64,000 nt of DNA from Planctomycetaceae bacterium (GTDB lineage Bacteria; Planctomycetota; Planctomycetia; Pirellulales; Pirellulaceae). The stretch covers positions 248,001 through 312,000 of the forward strand of contig JACKHN010000008.1 in assembly GCA_020638975.1 (NCBI GenBank), written 5' to 3'. The position numbers were made by a program, and so were the translations under genes. The stretch's first letter is position 1, and each line of letters begins with the position of its first letter. Under the pieces are notes generated by a model. The model did not search any database. It worked only from the letters and a program-made list of their open reading frames with translations, and had not been told where the DNA came from. Shown here piece after piece: positions 53,320 through 60,590 of the stretch.

Positions 53320-53514
53320 CTACTTCAGCCGCTCGACAAAACGGTCGTCAACCCAGATCAGCCACTTACTGGCGTGAAACAAACACTCGCCGTATCGCGC
53401 CCGATTGTAGTTCTGAAACACCAATCGCTTGCGAGTCGAGTGCCAACGCCATCGATCGGACACATCGGCGCGGCAGACTTTGCAACGCGTGCCTTTTCCG
53501 ATCACGTAGGGCAT
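53320..53514 (-). CDS. Hypothetical small basic protein
   Basis: 64 residues from ATG 53512-53514 (MPYVIGKGTRCKVCRADVSD); the frame extends to 53565 but the preferred start follows better family-like logic. It contains one C-x-x-C pair (CKVC), a third cysteine in GECLF, and a Trp/Arg-rich middle (DRWRWHSTRKRLVFQNYNRA). It could be a small metal-binding or DNA-binding protein, but I recognise no family. Confidence 0.45.
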   Translation of the reverse strand: MPYVIGKGTRCKVCRADVSDRWRWHSTRKRLVFQNYNRARYGECLFHASKWLIWVDDRFVERLK

Positions 53515-53703
53515 GAGAACAACTCCGAGTGAGTCGCGGCTCCCTGCCATGGGTGGAATTCCCAATGCCGTGATCTTAGACTGTCCGCTGGCTTCGTTCG
53601 AGGCTGAAACACGAAACTGGGATCACCGGTTTCCAGTCCAAGCTTTCACTCTGGTTGGCGAATAGACAGGTCGCCCCCTCGTTTTGCTAACAAAAGGTAC
53701 GTC

Positions 53704-53940
53704 ATGACGGAACAATCTATTGCAATCTTCCCGATTCTCTTCATGCTCATCTTCAGCTGTTTAGGATTGGTGGGTTGTGTCTTCTGGATTTGGATGCTCG
53801 TCGATTGCCTCACCAAGGAGCCATCTGAGGGCAACGACAAGATCATCTGGGTGCTGGTGATTGTGTTGCTAAACTGGCTGGGCGCGCTGATTTACTTTTG
53901 CGTTCGTCGACCGCAGCGGATTACTAAGTTTGGAAAATAG
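53704..53940 (+). CDS. Small membrane protein, PLDc_N-like
   Basis: 78 residues with two transmembrane helices: a hydrophobic N-terminal segment (FPILFMLIFSCLGLVGCVFW), a short polar loop containing W-M-L-V-D-C-L-T-K-E and NDKIIWVLVIVLLNWLGALI, then a basic end CVRRPQRITKFG. The W-x-x-x-V-x-x-L-x-x-x-G-A-L-x-Y pattern is that of the phospholipase D nuclease N-terminal domain (PLDc_N), found alone in many small membrane proteins. The next gene starts 21 bp downstream. Function unknown. Confidence 0.72.
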   Translation: MTEQSIAIFPILFMLIFSCLGLVGCVFWIWMLVDCLTKEPSEGNDKIIWVLVIVLLNWLGALIYFCVRRPQRITKFGK

Positions 53941-53961
53941 GTTTCGGGTAACACCGATCTC

Positions 53962-54195
53962 ATGCGCATCCCACACACCAGCCTGTCGCCAGCCACGCTT
54001 CGGGCGGTTGTTCAGGAGTTCGTCACTCGCGATGGCACCGATCATTCCCTCGTCGAACGTCGCATCGAGAGCGTGCTGAGGCAACTTGAGACTGGTCGCG
54101 TCGAGTTGCACTTCGATGACGAAACCAAGACGTGCAACATCGTGCTCGTCGATGCGGGCATTGAATCAAACACTCGCGAAACACCCCGTGATTAG
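53962..54195 (+). CDS. YheU-family (UPF0270) protein
   Basis: 77 residues. MRIPHTSLSPATLRAVVQEF, VTRDGTDHSL and the following V-E-R-R-I-E-S-V-L-R-Q-L-E-x-G-x-V-x-L-H-F-D follow the pattern of Escherichia coli YheU, including the G-T-D-Y/H turn and the terminal C-N-I-V-L segment. The family has no established function. It probably forms a two-gene unit with the small membrane protein gene 21 bp upstream. Confidence 0.78.
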   Translation: MRIPHTSLSPATLRAVVQEFVTRDGTDHSLVERRIESVLRQLETGRVELHFDDETKTCNIVLVDAGIESNTRETPRD

Positions 54196-54305
54196 CCCTT
54201 CGTGCATACTGTGGATGTGATCCACGAACCAGCACATGCCAAATGCAATCATCAGTCGTAGCAACGACTCTTCGCGTGCACCGTGCATCTTCGTGAACTC
54301 TCCGC

Positions 54306-54334
54306 TTGACTCGCCAATACTTAGTGTTTATAAT
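54306..54334 (+). promoter_or_regulatory. Sigma-70-type promoter of pncB
   Basis: TTGACT (54306-54311), a 17-bp spacer and a perfect TATAAT (54329-54334). The -10 box lies inside the NrtR-type palindrome at 54321-54341, so repressor binding would block RNA polymerase. Confidence 0.75.
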
Positions 54335-54341
54335 ACACTAA
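54321..54341. promoter_or_regulatory. NrtR-type operator upstream of pncB
   Basis: TTAGTGT at 54321-54327 and ACACTAA at 54335-54341 are perfect inverted arms around a 7-bp spacer. The form matches known NrtR sites in other bacteria (TAGTGT-like arms), and the same arms occur before the nrtR gene in this window. Confidence 0.8.
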
Positions 54342-54368
54342 CAAGACGGCCGTGAAGGAGTGAAGATC

Positions 54369-55841
54369 GTGGCGAAGTTAATTGACATCTACCGAACGCC
54401 TTTAGCACTGCTAACAGACCTGTATCAACTGACAATGGCGTACGGCTATTGGAAAATGGGACGCGCGGAACGCGAGGCTATTTTCCACTTGTTCTTTCGG
54501 AAGAACCCGTTTGGAGGAGGCTATACAGTCGCCGCCGGGTTGCAGTACGTCCTTGATTACCTGGATGCGTTTCGTTTCTCGGCGGAAGACATCGAGTATC
54601 TAGCGGAACTAGAAGGCAACGACGGACAACCGCTGTTCGAGCCTGGGTTCCTCGACTATTTGGCACAACTCAAGTTGCGCTGCGACGTCGACGCAGTCCC
54701 TGAAGGAACTGTCGTCTTTCCGCATCAGCCACTTGTTCGGGTCAAAGGCCCAATCTTGCACTGTCAGATTCTGGAAACGGCACTGCTGAACTTTATCAAC
54801 TTTCAATCGCTGATCGCAACCAAGGCGGCGCGGATTTCGACGGCGACCGGCGGCGAACCAGTATTAGAGTTCGGTCTGCGCCGCGCACAAGGAATTGATG
54901 GGGCTCTGGCGGCAAGTCGTGCGGCGTATATCGGCGGTTGCGATGCCACGTCCAATGTTTTGGCCGGAAAGCTCTTCGGGATTCCGGTCAAAGGGACGCA
55001 TGCTCACAGTTGGGTGATGTCCTTTGACGATGAACTGTCGGCCTTCGAGAACTACGCCGCGGCGATGCCGAACAACTGTGTTTTTCTGGTGGATACCTAC
55101 GACACGATCGATGGCATTCGGAATGCGGTTCACGTCGGTCGACGCCTTCGAGAGCAAGGGCATGAGATGGTGGGCGTGCGTCTCGATTCGGGAGACTTGG
55201 CATACCTGAGCATTGAGGCGCGACGACTGTTGGACGAGGCGGGGTTTCCAAGCGCGGTGATCGTAGCCAGCAATGATCTCGACGAAGGAATCATCGCCGG
55301 GTTGAAACAGCAAGGTGCCAAGGTCGCCGTCTGGGGAGTCGGCACCAAGCTCGTTACGGCCTATGACCAACCGGCACTCGGCGGCGTGTACAAACTGGGT
55401 GCGATGAAGAACGAGATGGGTGATTGGGAGCCAAAAGTAAAACTTTCAGAACAAGCGATCAAGACCTCGACGCCGGGCATGCTGCAAGTGCGCCGATTTC
55501 ACAATGGGCAGAACGCAGTTGGCGACATGATTTACGACGAACTTGCTGGCGAGCCAGAGACTGCGGTCATTGTCGACCCTCTTGATACGACGCGGCGTCT
55601 GCTGTTGGGAGATGACTTGTCGAGTGCCAACTTACTGATGCCTGTGGTTCGTGATGGCACAGTCGTCCAGGTGCCGGAAGACTTGGCCACAATTCGGGCG
55701 AGAGCCAAGTATCAGCTCAGCTTGTTCCACACAGGGATTCGGCGTCACTTGAACCCGCACGAGTATCCTGTGGGCTTGGAACAATCGCTCCACAATCGAA
55801 AGACGCAATTGATTCTCAAAGCCAGGGGCGTTGCGATCTAA
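54369..55841 (+). CDS. pncB: Nicotinate phosphoribosyltransferase
   Basis: 490 residues from GTG 54369, which has GAAGGAG eight bases upstream; a GTG at 54360 overlaps that ribosome site and is less likely. The enzyme makes nicotinate mononucleotide from nicotinate and PRPP, the entry step of the deamidating NAD+ salvage route. Family blocks: YRTPLALLTDLYQLTMAYGY, FHLFFRKNPFGGGYTVAAGL, EFGLRRAQGIDGALAASRAA, GTHAHSWVMSFDDELSAFEN, FLVDTYDT and VRLDSGDLAYLSIEARRLLD. The length fits the longer, Gram-positive-type PncB. It is the first gene of the NAD/ADP-ribose island under its own NrtR-type operator, with nrtR starting 115 bp downstream. Confidence 0.92.
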   Translation: MAKLIDIYRTPLALLTDLYQLTMAYGYWKMGRAEREAIFHLFFRKNPFGGGYTVAAGLQYVLDYLDAFRFSAEDIEYLAELEGNDGQPLFEPGFLDYLAQLKLRCDVDAVPEGTVVFPHQPLVRVKGPILHCQILETALLNFINFQSLIATKAARISTATGGEPVLEFGLRRAQGIDGALAASRAAYIGGCDATSNVLAGKLFGIPVKGTHAHSWVMSFDDELSAFENYAAAMPNNCVFLVDTYDTIDGIRNAVHVGRRLREQGHEMVGVRLDSGDLAYLSIEARRLLDEAGFPSAVIVASNDLDEGIIAGLKQQGAKVAVWGVGTKLVTAYDQPALGGVYKLGAMKNEMGDWEPKVKLSEQAIKTSTPGMLQVRRFHNGQNAVGDMIYDELAGEPETAVIVDPLDTTRRLLLGDDLSSANLLMPVVRDGTVVQVPEDLATIRARAKYQLSLFHTGIRRHLNPHEYPVGLEQSLHNRKTQLILKARGVAI

Positions 55842-55897
55842 TTGTTGCATCTCGCAGTTTGCGATGTCCGATCCCGGAAGCCTCTTTATTTCGCCGG

Positions 55898-55926
55898 TTG
55901 ACATAGTGTACACACAACACTATTAT
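55898..55926 (+). promoter_or_regulatory. Sigma-70-type promoter of nrtR
   Basis: Perfect TTGACA (55898-55903), a 17-bp spacer and TATTAT (55921-55926). The whole spacer is covered by the first NrtR-type palindrome and the -10 region touches the second, an arrangement expected for autorepression. Confidence 0.8.
55903..55923. promoter_or_regulatory. NrtR-type operator 1 upstream of nrtR
   Basis: ATAGTGT (55903-55909) and ACACTAT (55917-55923) are perfect inverted arms with a 7-bp spacer, lying within the nrtR promoter. Confidence 0.78.
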
Positions 55927-55946
55927 TGGTGTGCACAGCACACTAA
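55926..55946. promoter_or_regulatory. NrtR-type operator 2 upstream of nrtR
   Basis: TTGGTGT (55926-55932) and ACACTAA (55940-55946) with a 7-bp spacer, one mismatch from perfect symmetry. Its centre is 23 bp from that of operator 1, about two helical turns, so two dimers could bind on one face. Confidence 0.7.
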
Positions 55947-55956
55947 GGGAGCCGAT

Positions 55957-56646
55957 ATGAGTTATAGCTATGAATACCCGCGGGCGGCCCTGACGGTAGA
56001 CTGCGTCGTGTTCGGGCTCGATGACGATGACCTGAAGGTTCTATTAATTCAACGCGATTTGCCACCGTTCGAGGGGCGTTGGGCTCTGCCGGGTGGCTTC
56101 GTTCGACTTGACGAGTCGCTCGAAGAATCCGCGCGTCGTGAGCTTCGGGAAGAAACAGGCATTGAAAATGTGTACTTAGAACAACTGTATACGATCGGGG
56201 AGATTGATCGCGACCCTCGCGAACGTGTTGTGACGGTCACGTATTACGCCCTCGTGAAACTCACGGACCATCAAGTCCAAGCAGCCACCGATGCACGCAA
56301 TGCGGCGTGGTTCGCGGTGGACGATGTGCCGGCGCTCGCGTTTGACCACGCCAAGATTCTGGAAATGGCTCACGAACGACTGCGAGGCAAGGTGCGTTAT
56401 CAGCCGATTGGCTTTGAGTTGTTGCCAGCGAAGTTTACGTTGCGGCAGATCCAACATCTGTACGAAGTCGTGCTGGACCGTCCGCTAGATAAGCGAAACT
56501 TTCGCAAGAAGATTCTCAGCATGGACATTCTAGTCGAGCTTGATGAAGTCGAGACGGATGTCGCACACCGAGCCGCACGGCTCTATAAGTTCGACCGCCG
56601 TAAGTACCAGCGGCTCACGAAACAAGGGTTTAACTTCGAGATTTGA
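55957..56646 (+). CDS. nrtR: NrtR, Nudix-related regulator of NAD metabolism
   Basis: 229 residues from ATG 55957, preceded by AAGGGAG; the frame is open upstream through the operator region but is not coding there. Residues 1-150 are a Nudix domain with an intact box: G47-x5-E53-x7-R61-E-L-R-E-E-T-G-I69. Residues about 155-229 are a winged helix (FTLRQIQHLYEVVLDRPLDK, RNFRKKILSMDILVEL). NrtR proteins repress NAD salvage genes and are released by ADP-ribose or related nucleotides. Two palindromes in its own promoter and one before pncB identify the likely regulon. Its stop lies 8 bp before pncA. Confidence 0.92.
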   Translation: MSYSYEYPRAALTVDCVVFGLDDDDLKVLLIQRDLPPFEGRWALPGGFVRLDESLEESARRELREETGIENVYLEQLYTIGEIDRDPRERVVTVTYYALVKLTDHQVQAATDARNAAWFAVDDVPALAFDHAKILEMAHERLRGKVRYQPIGFELLPAKFTLRQIQHLYEVVLDRPLDKRNFRKKILSMDILVELDEVETDVAHRAARLYKFDRRKYQRLTKQGFNFEI

Positions 56647-56654
56647 GTAGGACG

Positions 56655-57269
56655 ATGAAGGCACTCATTCTAGTCGATTTGCAGAATGACTTCATGCCAG
56701 GTGGCGCGTTGGCCGTCGCTGACGGCGACCAGGTCGTGCCTATAGCCAATCAATTGATGCCGCATTTCGATCTGGTTGTGGCAACGCAGGACTGGCACCC
56801 AGCAGATCATCTCAGCTTCGCCAGCCAGCACGCTGGATGCAGCGTCGGCGAAGTCATTGACTTGGGTGGACTGGAGCAAGTGCTCTGGCCAGACCACTGT
56901 GTTCAAGGAACGGCAGGAGCCGCGTTCCATGCGAATCTAAACACAGATTACATTCGACGCGTCTTTCCGAAAGGTACGGATCGAAAGATCGACAGTTACA
57001 GCGGCTTCTTTGACAACGGCCATCGTCAAGCGACCGGATTGGCGGAGTTTCTCCGTGAGCACGGCGTGACAGAGGTCGCCGTGATGGGACTGGCAACGGA
57101 CTACTGCGTGAAATTCACGGCACTCGATGCCGCCGCACTTGGCCTGAGAACTTCGTTGATTGAAGACGGGTGCCGCGGAGTCGAATTGAAGCCGGGTGAC
57201 GTGAGTCGTGCGGTTCAAGGAATGAGGGACGCAGGCGTGAGCCTCGTCACGGCAGAGCAGATACTTTAG
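56655..57269 (+). CDS. pncA: Nicotinamidase
   Basis: 204 residues from ATG 56655; a TTG four codons earlier is an unlikely start. The enzyme deamidates nicotinamide to nicotinate, which PncB then uses. The catalytic triad is visible: D8 in ILVDLQNDFMPGGALAV, K106 in RRVFPKGTD, and C151 in GLATDYCVKFTALDAA. Metal ligands D46, H48 and H52 lie in ATQDWHPADHLSF. Eight bases separate it from nrtR, so both share a transcript. KptA and other NAD-using enzymes release nicotinamide, which makes this gene a natural partner in the same island. Confidence 0.93.
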   Translation: MKALILVDLQNDFMPGGALAVADGDQVVPIANQLMPHFDLVVATQDWHPADHLSFASQHAGCSVGEVIDLGGLEQVLWPDHCVQGTAGAAFHANLNTDYIRRVFPKGTDRKIDSYSGFFDNGHRQATGLAEFLREHGVTEVAVMGLATDYCVKFTALDAAALGLRTSLIEDGCRGVELKPGDVSRAVQGMRDAGVSLVTAEQIL

Positions 57270-57333
57270 TAGGGAAAACAAAAATTCATAAGGCAAGGCT
57301 GTTTGGGCCGCAGAAGATACAAGTGTAAGTGAA

Positions 57334-57969
57334 ATGAACGAAAAAGAACGACGAAACAAAAGTAAATTTCTCAGCCTCGTTCTGCGGCATAAGCCGCGGA
57401 CAGTAGGCATCGAACTCGACGAAGCTGGTTGGGTCAAAGTTGACGTGCTCCTCTCCGCATTGGCTCGGCATGGACACCCGATGTCGCGTGCGACGTTGGA
57501 GGAAGTCGTCAGCACCAACGACAAGCAAAGGTTCTCATTCAGCGAGGACGGTAAACGTATCCGAGCGAACCAAGGTCATTCGGTGGAAGTCGAGTTGGGA
57601 TATCAGCGGGCGACGCCACCCGAGATCCTCTACCACGGCACACCACAGCAGTTCGTTGAGCCAATCGCACGGGAAGGGCTCAAGAAGATGGACCGTCACC
57701 ACGTCCATTTGCATGTGGATGTGGCGACATCAACTGCCGTGGGTCGTCGACGCGGGAAGCCGGTGTTGCTCCAAGTGAGAGCATTAGAGATGCACCAGGC
57801 AGGCCATGAATTCTTTGTTACACCGAACGATGTCTGGCTCACGGATCACGTGCCAGTCGAGTATCTGGAGTTACCTCGCCACCATGCGATAGATGCGAGT
57901 CAACCTAACACGGAGCTTGGTCGCTCCGCCTCAGAATCCAGATCGCTTGATGCGGATCGGCGGAGATAA
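57334..57969 (+). CDS. kptA: RNA 2'-phosphotransferase KptA/Tpt1
   Basis: 211 residues. An N-terminal winged helix (NKSKFLSLVLRHKPRTVGIE with R18-H19, LDEAGWVKVDVLLSALARHG) is followed by an ADP-ribosyltransferase-like domain: RIRANQGHSVEVELGYQ with R77, PEILYHGTPQQFVEPIAREG, and an R-R-R run at 138-140 before GKPVLLQVRA. These fit the R-H-R-R catalytic set of the family. KptA transfers a 2'-phosphate from RNA to NAD+, giving ADP-ribose cyclic phosphate and nicotinamide; some relatives cap nucleic acid ends with ADP-ribose. Bacteria with no known tRNA splicing also have it, so its natural target is unclear. The last about 25 residues are a polar extension. pncA ends 64 bp upstream. Confidence 0.9.
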   Translation: MNEKERRNKSKFLSLVLRHKPRTVGIELDEAGWVKVDVLLSALARHGHPMSRATLEEVVSTNDKQRFSFSEDGKRIRANQGHSVEVELGYQRATPPEILYHGTPQQFVEPIAREGLKKMDRHHVHLHVDVATSTAVGRRRGKPVLLQVRALEMHQAGHEFFVTPNDVWLTDHVPVEYLELPRHHAIDASQPNTELGRSASESRSLDADRRR

Positions 57970-58025
57970 CGGAGCACAGCTCCATTTGCACGAAGATAAT
58001 TGACTCAAGAAGAGGAAAATAGAAG

Positions 58026-58886
58026 ATGACGAATCGCAAAGAGCGTGCTCTGATCGCAGCGCACACGGTGGAGATTCTCGAACGGCGAGAGTATCCGTGT
58101 GGCGGCGACACCGTATCAATCGGTAAGGTTCTCGACGCAGCAATCGCAGGAACTCGGCACTACTCGCCCGAGGACTTTGCATCCGTGTTCGCCGAACGGG
58201 CAACTTGTCTAGAGACTCCACCGTGTCCGACCAAAACTCGTTTTCGCGTGGAAAATACAACAACCTTATCCGCAGCCAAGACGCTCGTCGAAGAAGACGC
58301 GTCGCGACGCGTCCTTTGCTTGAATTTTGCCTCAGCCAAAAGCCCGGGTGGCGGCTTTCTTACGGGAGCCCAAGCTCAGGAAGAGTGTTTGGCTCGGGCA
58401 ACAGGGCTTTACGTGTGCATCAAAGATGTGAGTAGCTACTACGAGACGAATCGTTCGTGTGGCACGCCGCTATACACAGACCACATGATTTACTCTCCCA
58501 ATGTGCCAGTGATCCGAGATGACGACGACCAATTGCTTCCAACGCCTTTTGCGGTTTCGATCATCACGGCTCCGGCCGTCAACGCGGGAGCAGTCGTAGA
58601 TAACTATCCGCAGGATGTTCCGAGAATTGATGAGGTGATGCAAGCACGCATCGAAAGAGTGCTTTCGCTTGCCGTGATTCACGAGCATCGTCATCTAGTT
58701 CTCGGCGCGTGGGGGTGCGGAGTGTTCAAGAACGATATTGAGAAGGTGGCGCAGTGGTTCTATGTGCAACTTTGTGAACAATCGATCTTCTCACAAGCCT
58801 TCGAGACAGTCATCTTTGCGGTGCTAGATCATTCCGACACGGAGAAGTTCATTAGTCCGTTCAGAGCTTGCTTTGACCGTGCCTGA
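58026..58886 (+). CDS. Microbial PARG-type poly(ADP-ribose) glycohydrolase (TIGR02452/DUF2263)
   Basis: 286 residues. The N-terminal helical part (RALIAAHTVEILERREYPCG) is typical of the bacterial family. The macrodomain core holds VLCLNFASAKSPGGGFLTGA with G108-G-G110 and Q118-E-E120, the GGG-x7-QEE signature in which the second glutamate hydrolyses the ribose-ribose or ribosyl link. YTDHMIYSPNVPVIRDDDD and AVIHEHRHLVLGAWGCGVFK with N-D-I-E-K-V-A-Q are further blocks. The enzyme releases ADP-ribose from poly- or mono-ADP-ribosylated targets. It lies between kptA and a Nudix gene on one strand, with a purine-rich ribosome site at 58008-58020. Confidence 0.9.
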   Translation: MTNRKERALIAAHTVEILERREYPCGGDTVSIGKVLDAAIAGTRHYSPEDFASVFAERATCLETPPCPTKTRFRVENTTTLSAAKTLVEEDASRRVLCLNFASAKSPGGGFLTGAQAQEECLARATGLYVCIKDVSSYYETNRSCGTPLYTDHMIYSPNVPVIRDDDDQLLPTPFAVSIITAPAVNAGAVVDNYPQDVPRIDEVMQARIERVLSLAVIHEHRHLVLGAWGCGVFKNDIEKVAQWFYVQLCEQSIFSQAFETVIFAVLDHSDTEKFISPFRACFDRA

Positions 58887-58903
58887 AATGCGGAGAAACG
58901 AAT

Positions 58904-59458
58904 ATGAATCGATCAGATGTACCGGCAGATGACGTGATCGCTCAGACAGCGCATCTCCGATTTGTGAAGCGAGATGGCTGGTCTTATGTCGAGCGTACAA
59001 CGGCCAGTGGCGTGGTGTGCATCGTGGCCCGCACGCGGGAGGACCGCATTGTTCTGGTCGAGCAATATCGACCTCCGGTAGCCCGACGTGTGATCGAACT
59101 GCCAGCGGGTTTGTGTGGCGACCTCGCCGATCAAGCGGACGAAGCCCTTGAAATTGCAGCAATGCGTGAACTGCTCGAAGAAACGGGCTACCGCGCGACG
59201 AAAATGAGAAATGTCGCAACGGTCGCGTCTAGTGCGGGAATGACCAACGAGATGGTGACGATCTTTGTCGCTGACCAGATCGAGAAGGTCGAATCCGGCG
59301 GTGGTGACGAAAGTGAAGACATCACGGTCCACGAAATATCGCTCGCCGCAATCGATGATTGGCTGAAGCAATCGCAGCAATCTGGAAAGCTGGTCGACGC
59401 GCGAGTTTACAGCGGGCTTTATTTCTTACGGCGGGAAAGCGATGTCCATGTTGGCTAG
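58904..59458 (+). CDS. Nudix hydrolase, ADP-ribose pyrophosphatase type
   Basis: 184 residues with the overall plan of NudF/YjhB-like ADP-ribose hydrolases: a strand-rich N-terminus (RFVKRDGWSYVERTTASGVV), IVLVEQYRPPVARRVIELPA, then a Nudix box ending MRELLEETGY (R88 to Y96, with E92-E93 as metal ligands). The box is a few residues longer than the standard G-x5-E spacing: G72 is eight residues before E80. The likely reaction is ADP-ribose to AMP and ribose 5-phosphate, which would clear the product of the PARG-type enzyme encoded 17 bp upstream. It overlaps the next gene by 17 bp. Other Nudix substrates are possible. Confidence 0.85.
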   Translation: MNRSDVPADDVIAQTAHLRFVKRDGWSYVERTTASGVVCIVARTREDRIVLVEQYRPPVARRVIELPAGLCGDLADQADEALEIAAMRELLEETGYRATKMRNVATVASSAGMTNEMVTIFVADQIEKVESGGGDESEDITVHEISLAAIDDWLKQSQQSGKLVDARVYSGLYFLRRESDVHVG

Positions 59459-60545
59459 CACGCCGTGCCGTCCGCTGGATCGCGCCGATGTGATCGGCGG
59501 CTGTTTGCTGGGAATGGCGATCGGTGATGCTTTGGGGTTACCTCGGGAAGGCTTGTCCGCGCGGCGTGCCGAGAAGCTATTCGGAGCGGGCGAGATTCGG
59601 CATCGGCTGGCACTCGGTCGCGGAATGATCAGCGATGATACCGAACACGCATGTATGACGGCGCAGGCGCTGTTGGCGGCAGGCACCGACGTCAAGCGAT
59701 TTCAAAACTCGCTCGCGTGGCGATTGCGCTGGTGGCTGCTGGGTGTGCCAGTTGGCATCGGACTCGGGACGCTACGGGCAATACTCAGACTCTGGATAGG
59801 AGTTTCTCCTCGTCATAGTGGGGTGCGTTCGGCGGGGAATGGACCTGCGATGCGAGCTCCCATCATCGGGGTTCTGCTTGCCGACACTCCCGACTCGATG
59901 AAACTGATCGCTCAAGCCTCGACGCGCATCACACACCGTGATATTCGTGCCGACCAAGGTGCAATGGCGATTGCGATCGCCGCGGCGTACGCAGCACGCC
60001 CCGCGAATCTTCCATTCCAAGCGTGTAAGGCGCTAGAGCACGTTCGCAATGGAATCACGGAGCCGAAATTACTTAAACTTCTCGACAAGGTGCGAGAACA
60101 TCTTGAGCAAGGAGCTTCGCCAGCGGCTCTCGCAGCGGACATGGAGCTAACCCGCGGCATCACAGGTTACATCTACCATACTGTTCCGATTGCTCTGTTT
60201 TGCTGGCTGCGATACTACGGTGACTTTCGAGAAAGCGTGACTCAAGCGATACGACTGGGTGGCGATACGGATACGGTGGCTGCGATCACCGGCGCACTGG
60301 CAGGAGCATCGGTCGGCCAATCGGGTATCCCGAAAGAGTGGCTAGACGGCTTGATTGAATGGCCCCGCAGCGTTTACTGGATGGAGAACCTGACTGCTCG
60401 ACTGGCACAACAGTTTCCTGAACACGGGGACGCAGAAATCGTAGGCCCGCTGCCAATTTTCTGGCCCGGCCAACTATTACGAAATTTAGTCTTTGCAATA
60501 CTTGTCCTTGGTCACGGATTCCGGCGAATATTTCCGCCGTACTAG
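59442..60545 (+). CDS. ADP-ribosyl-glycohydrolase (ARH/DraG family)
   Basis: 367 residues. An all-helical fold with two metal-binding sets visible: GRGMISDDTEHACMTAQALL (S64-D-D-T-E68) and RLGGDTDTVAAITGALAGAS (D275, D277, T278), plus DVIGGCLLGMAIGDALGLPR at the start. Family members remove ADP-ribose from serine, arginine or DNA/RNA bases. It overlaps the Nudix gene by 17 bp, so they are coupled. A hydrophobic segment at the C-terminus (LLRNLVFAILVLGHGFRRIF) suggests membrane association, and another lies about residues 95-120, which is unusual for this soluble family. Confidence 0.88.
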   Translation: MSMLASTPCRPLDRADVIGGCLLGMAIGDALGLPREGLSARRAEKLFGAGEIRHRLALGRGMISDDTEHACMTAQALLAAGTDVKRFQNSLAWRLRWWLLGVPVGIGLGTLRAILRLWIGVSPRHSGVRSAGNGPAMRAPIIGVLLADTPDSMKLIAQASTRITHRDIRADQGAMAIAIAAAYAARPANLPFQACKALEHVRNGITEPKLLKLLDKVREHLEQGASPAALAADMELTRGITGYIYHTVPIALFCWLRYYGDFRESVTQAIRLGGDTDTVAAITGALAGASVGQSGIPKEWLDGLIEWPRSVYWMENLTARLAQQFPEHGDAEIVGPLPIFWPGQLLRNLVFAILVLGHGFRRIFPPY

Positions 60546-60590
60546 TCGGCACTTCGCACGAACGCAGCGTTTGATTTATGGATCGAAAAA

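Noticed and set aside
55831..55956. N-terminal extension of NrtR
   Set aside because: The frame is open but would run through both operators and the promoter; the ATG at 55957 has a good ribosome site and begins the Nudix family sequence.
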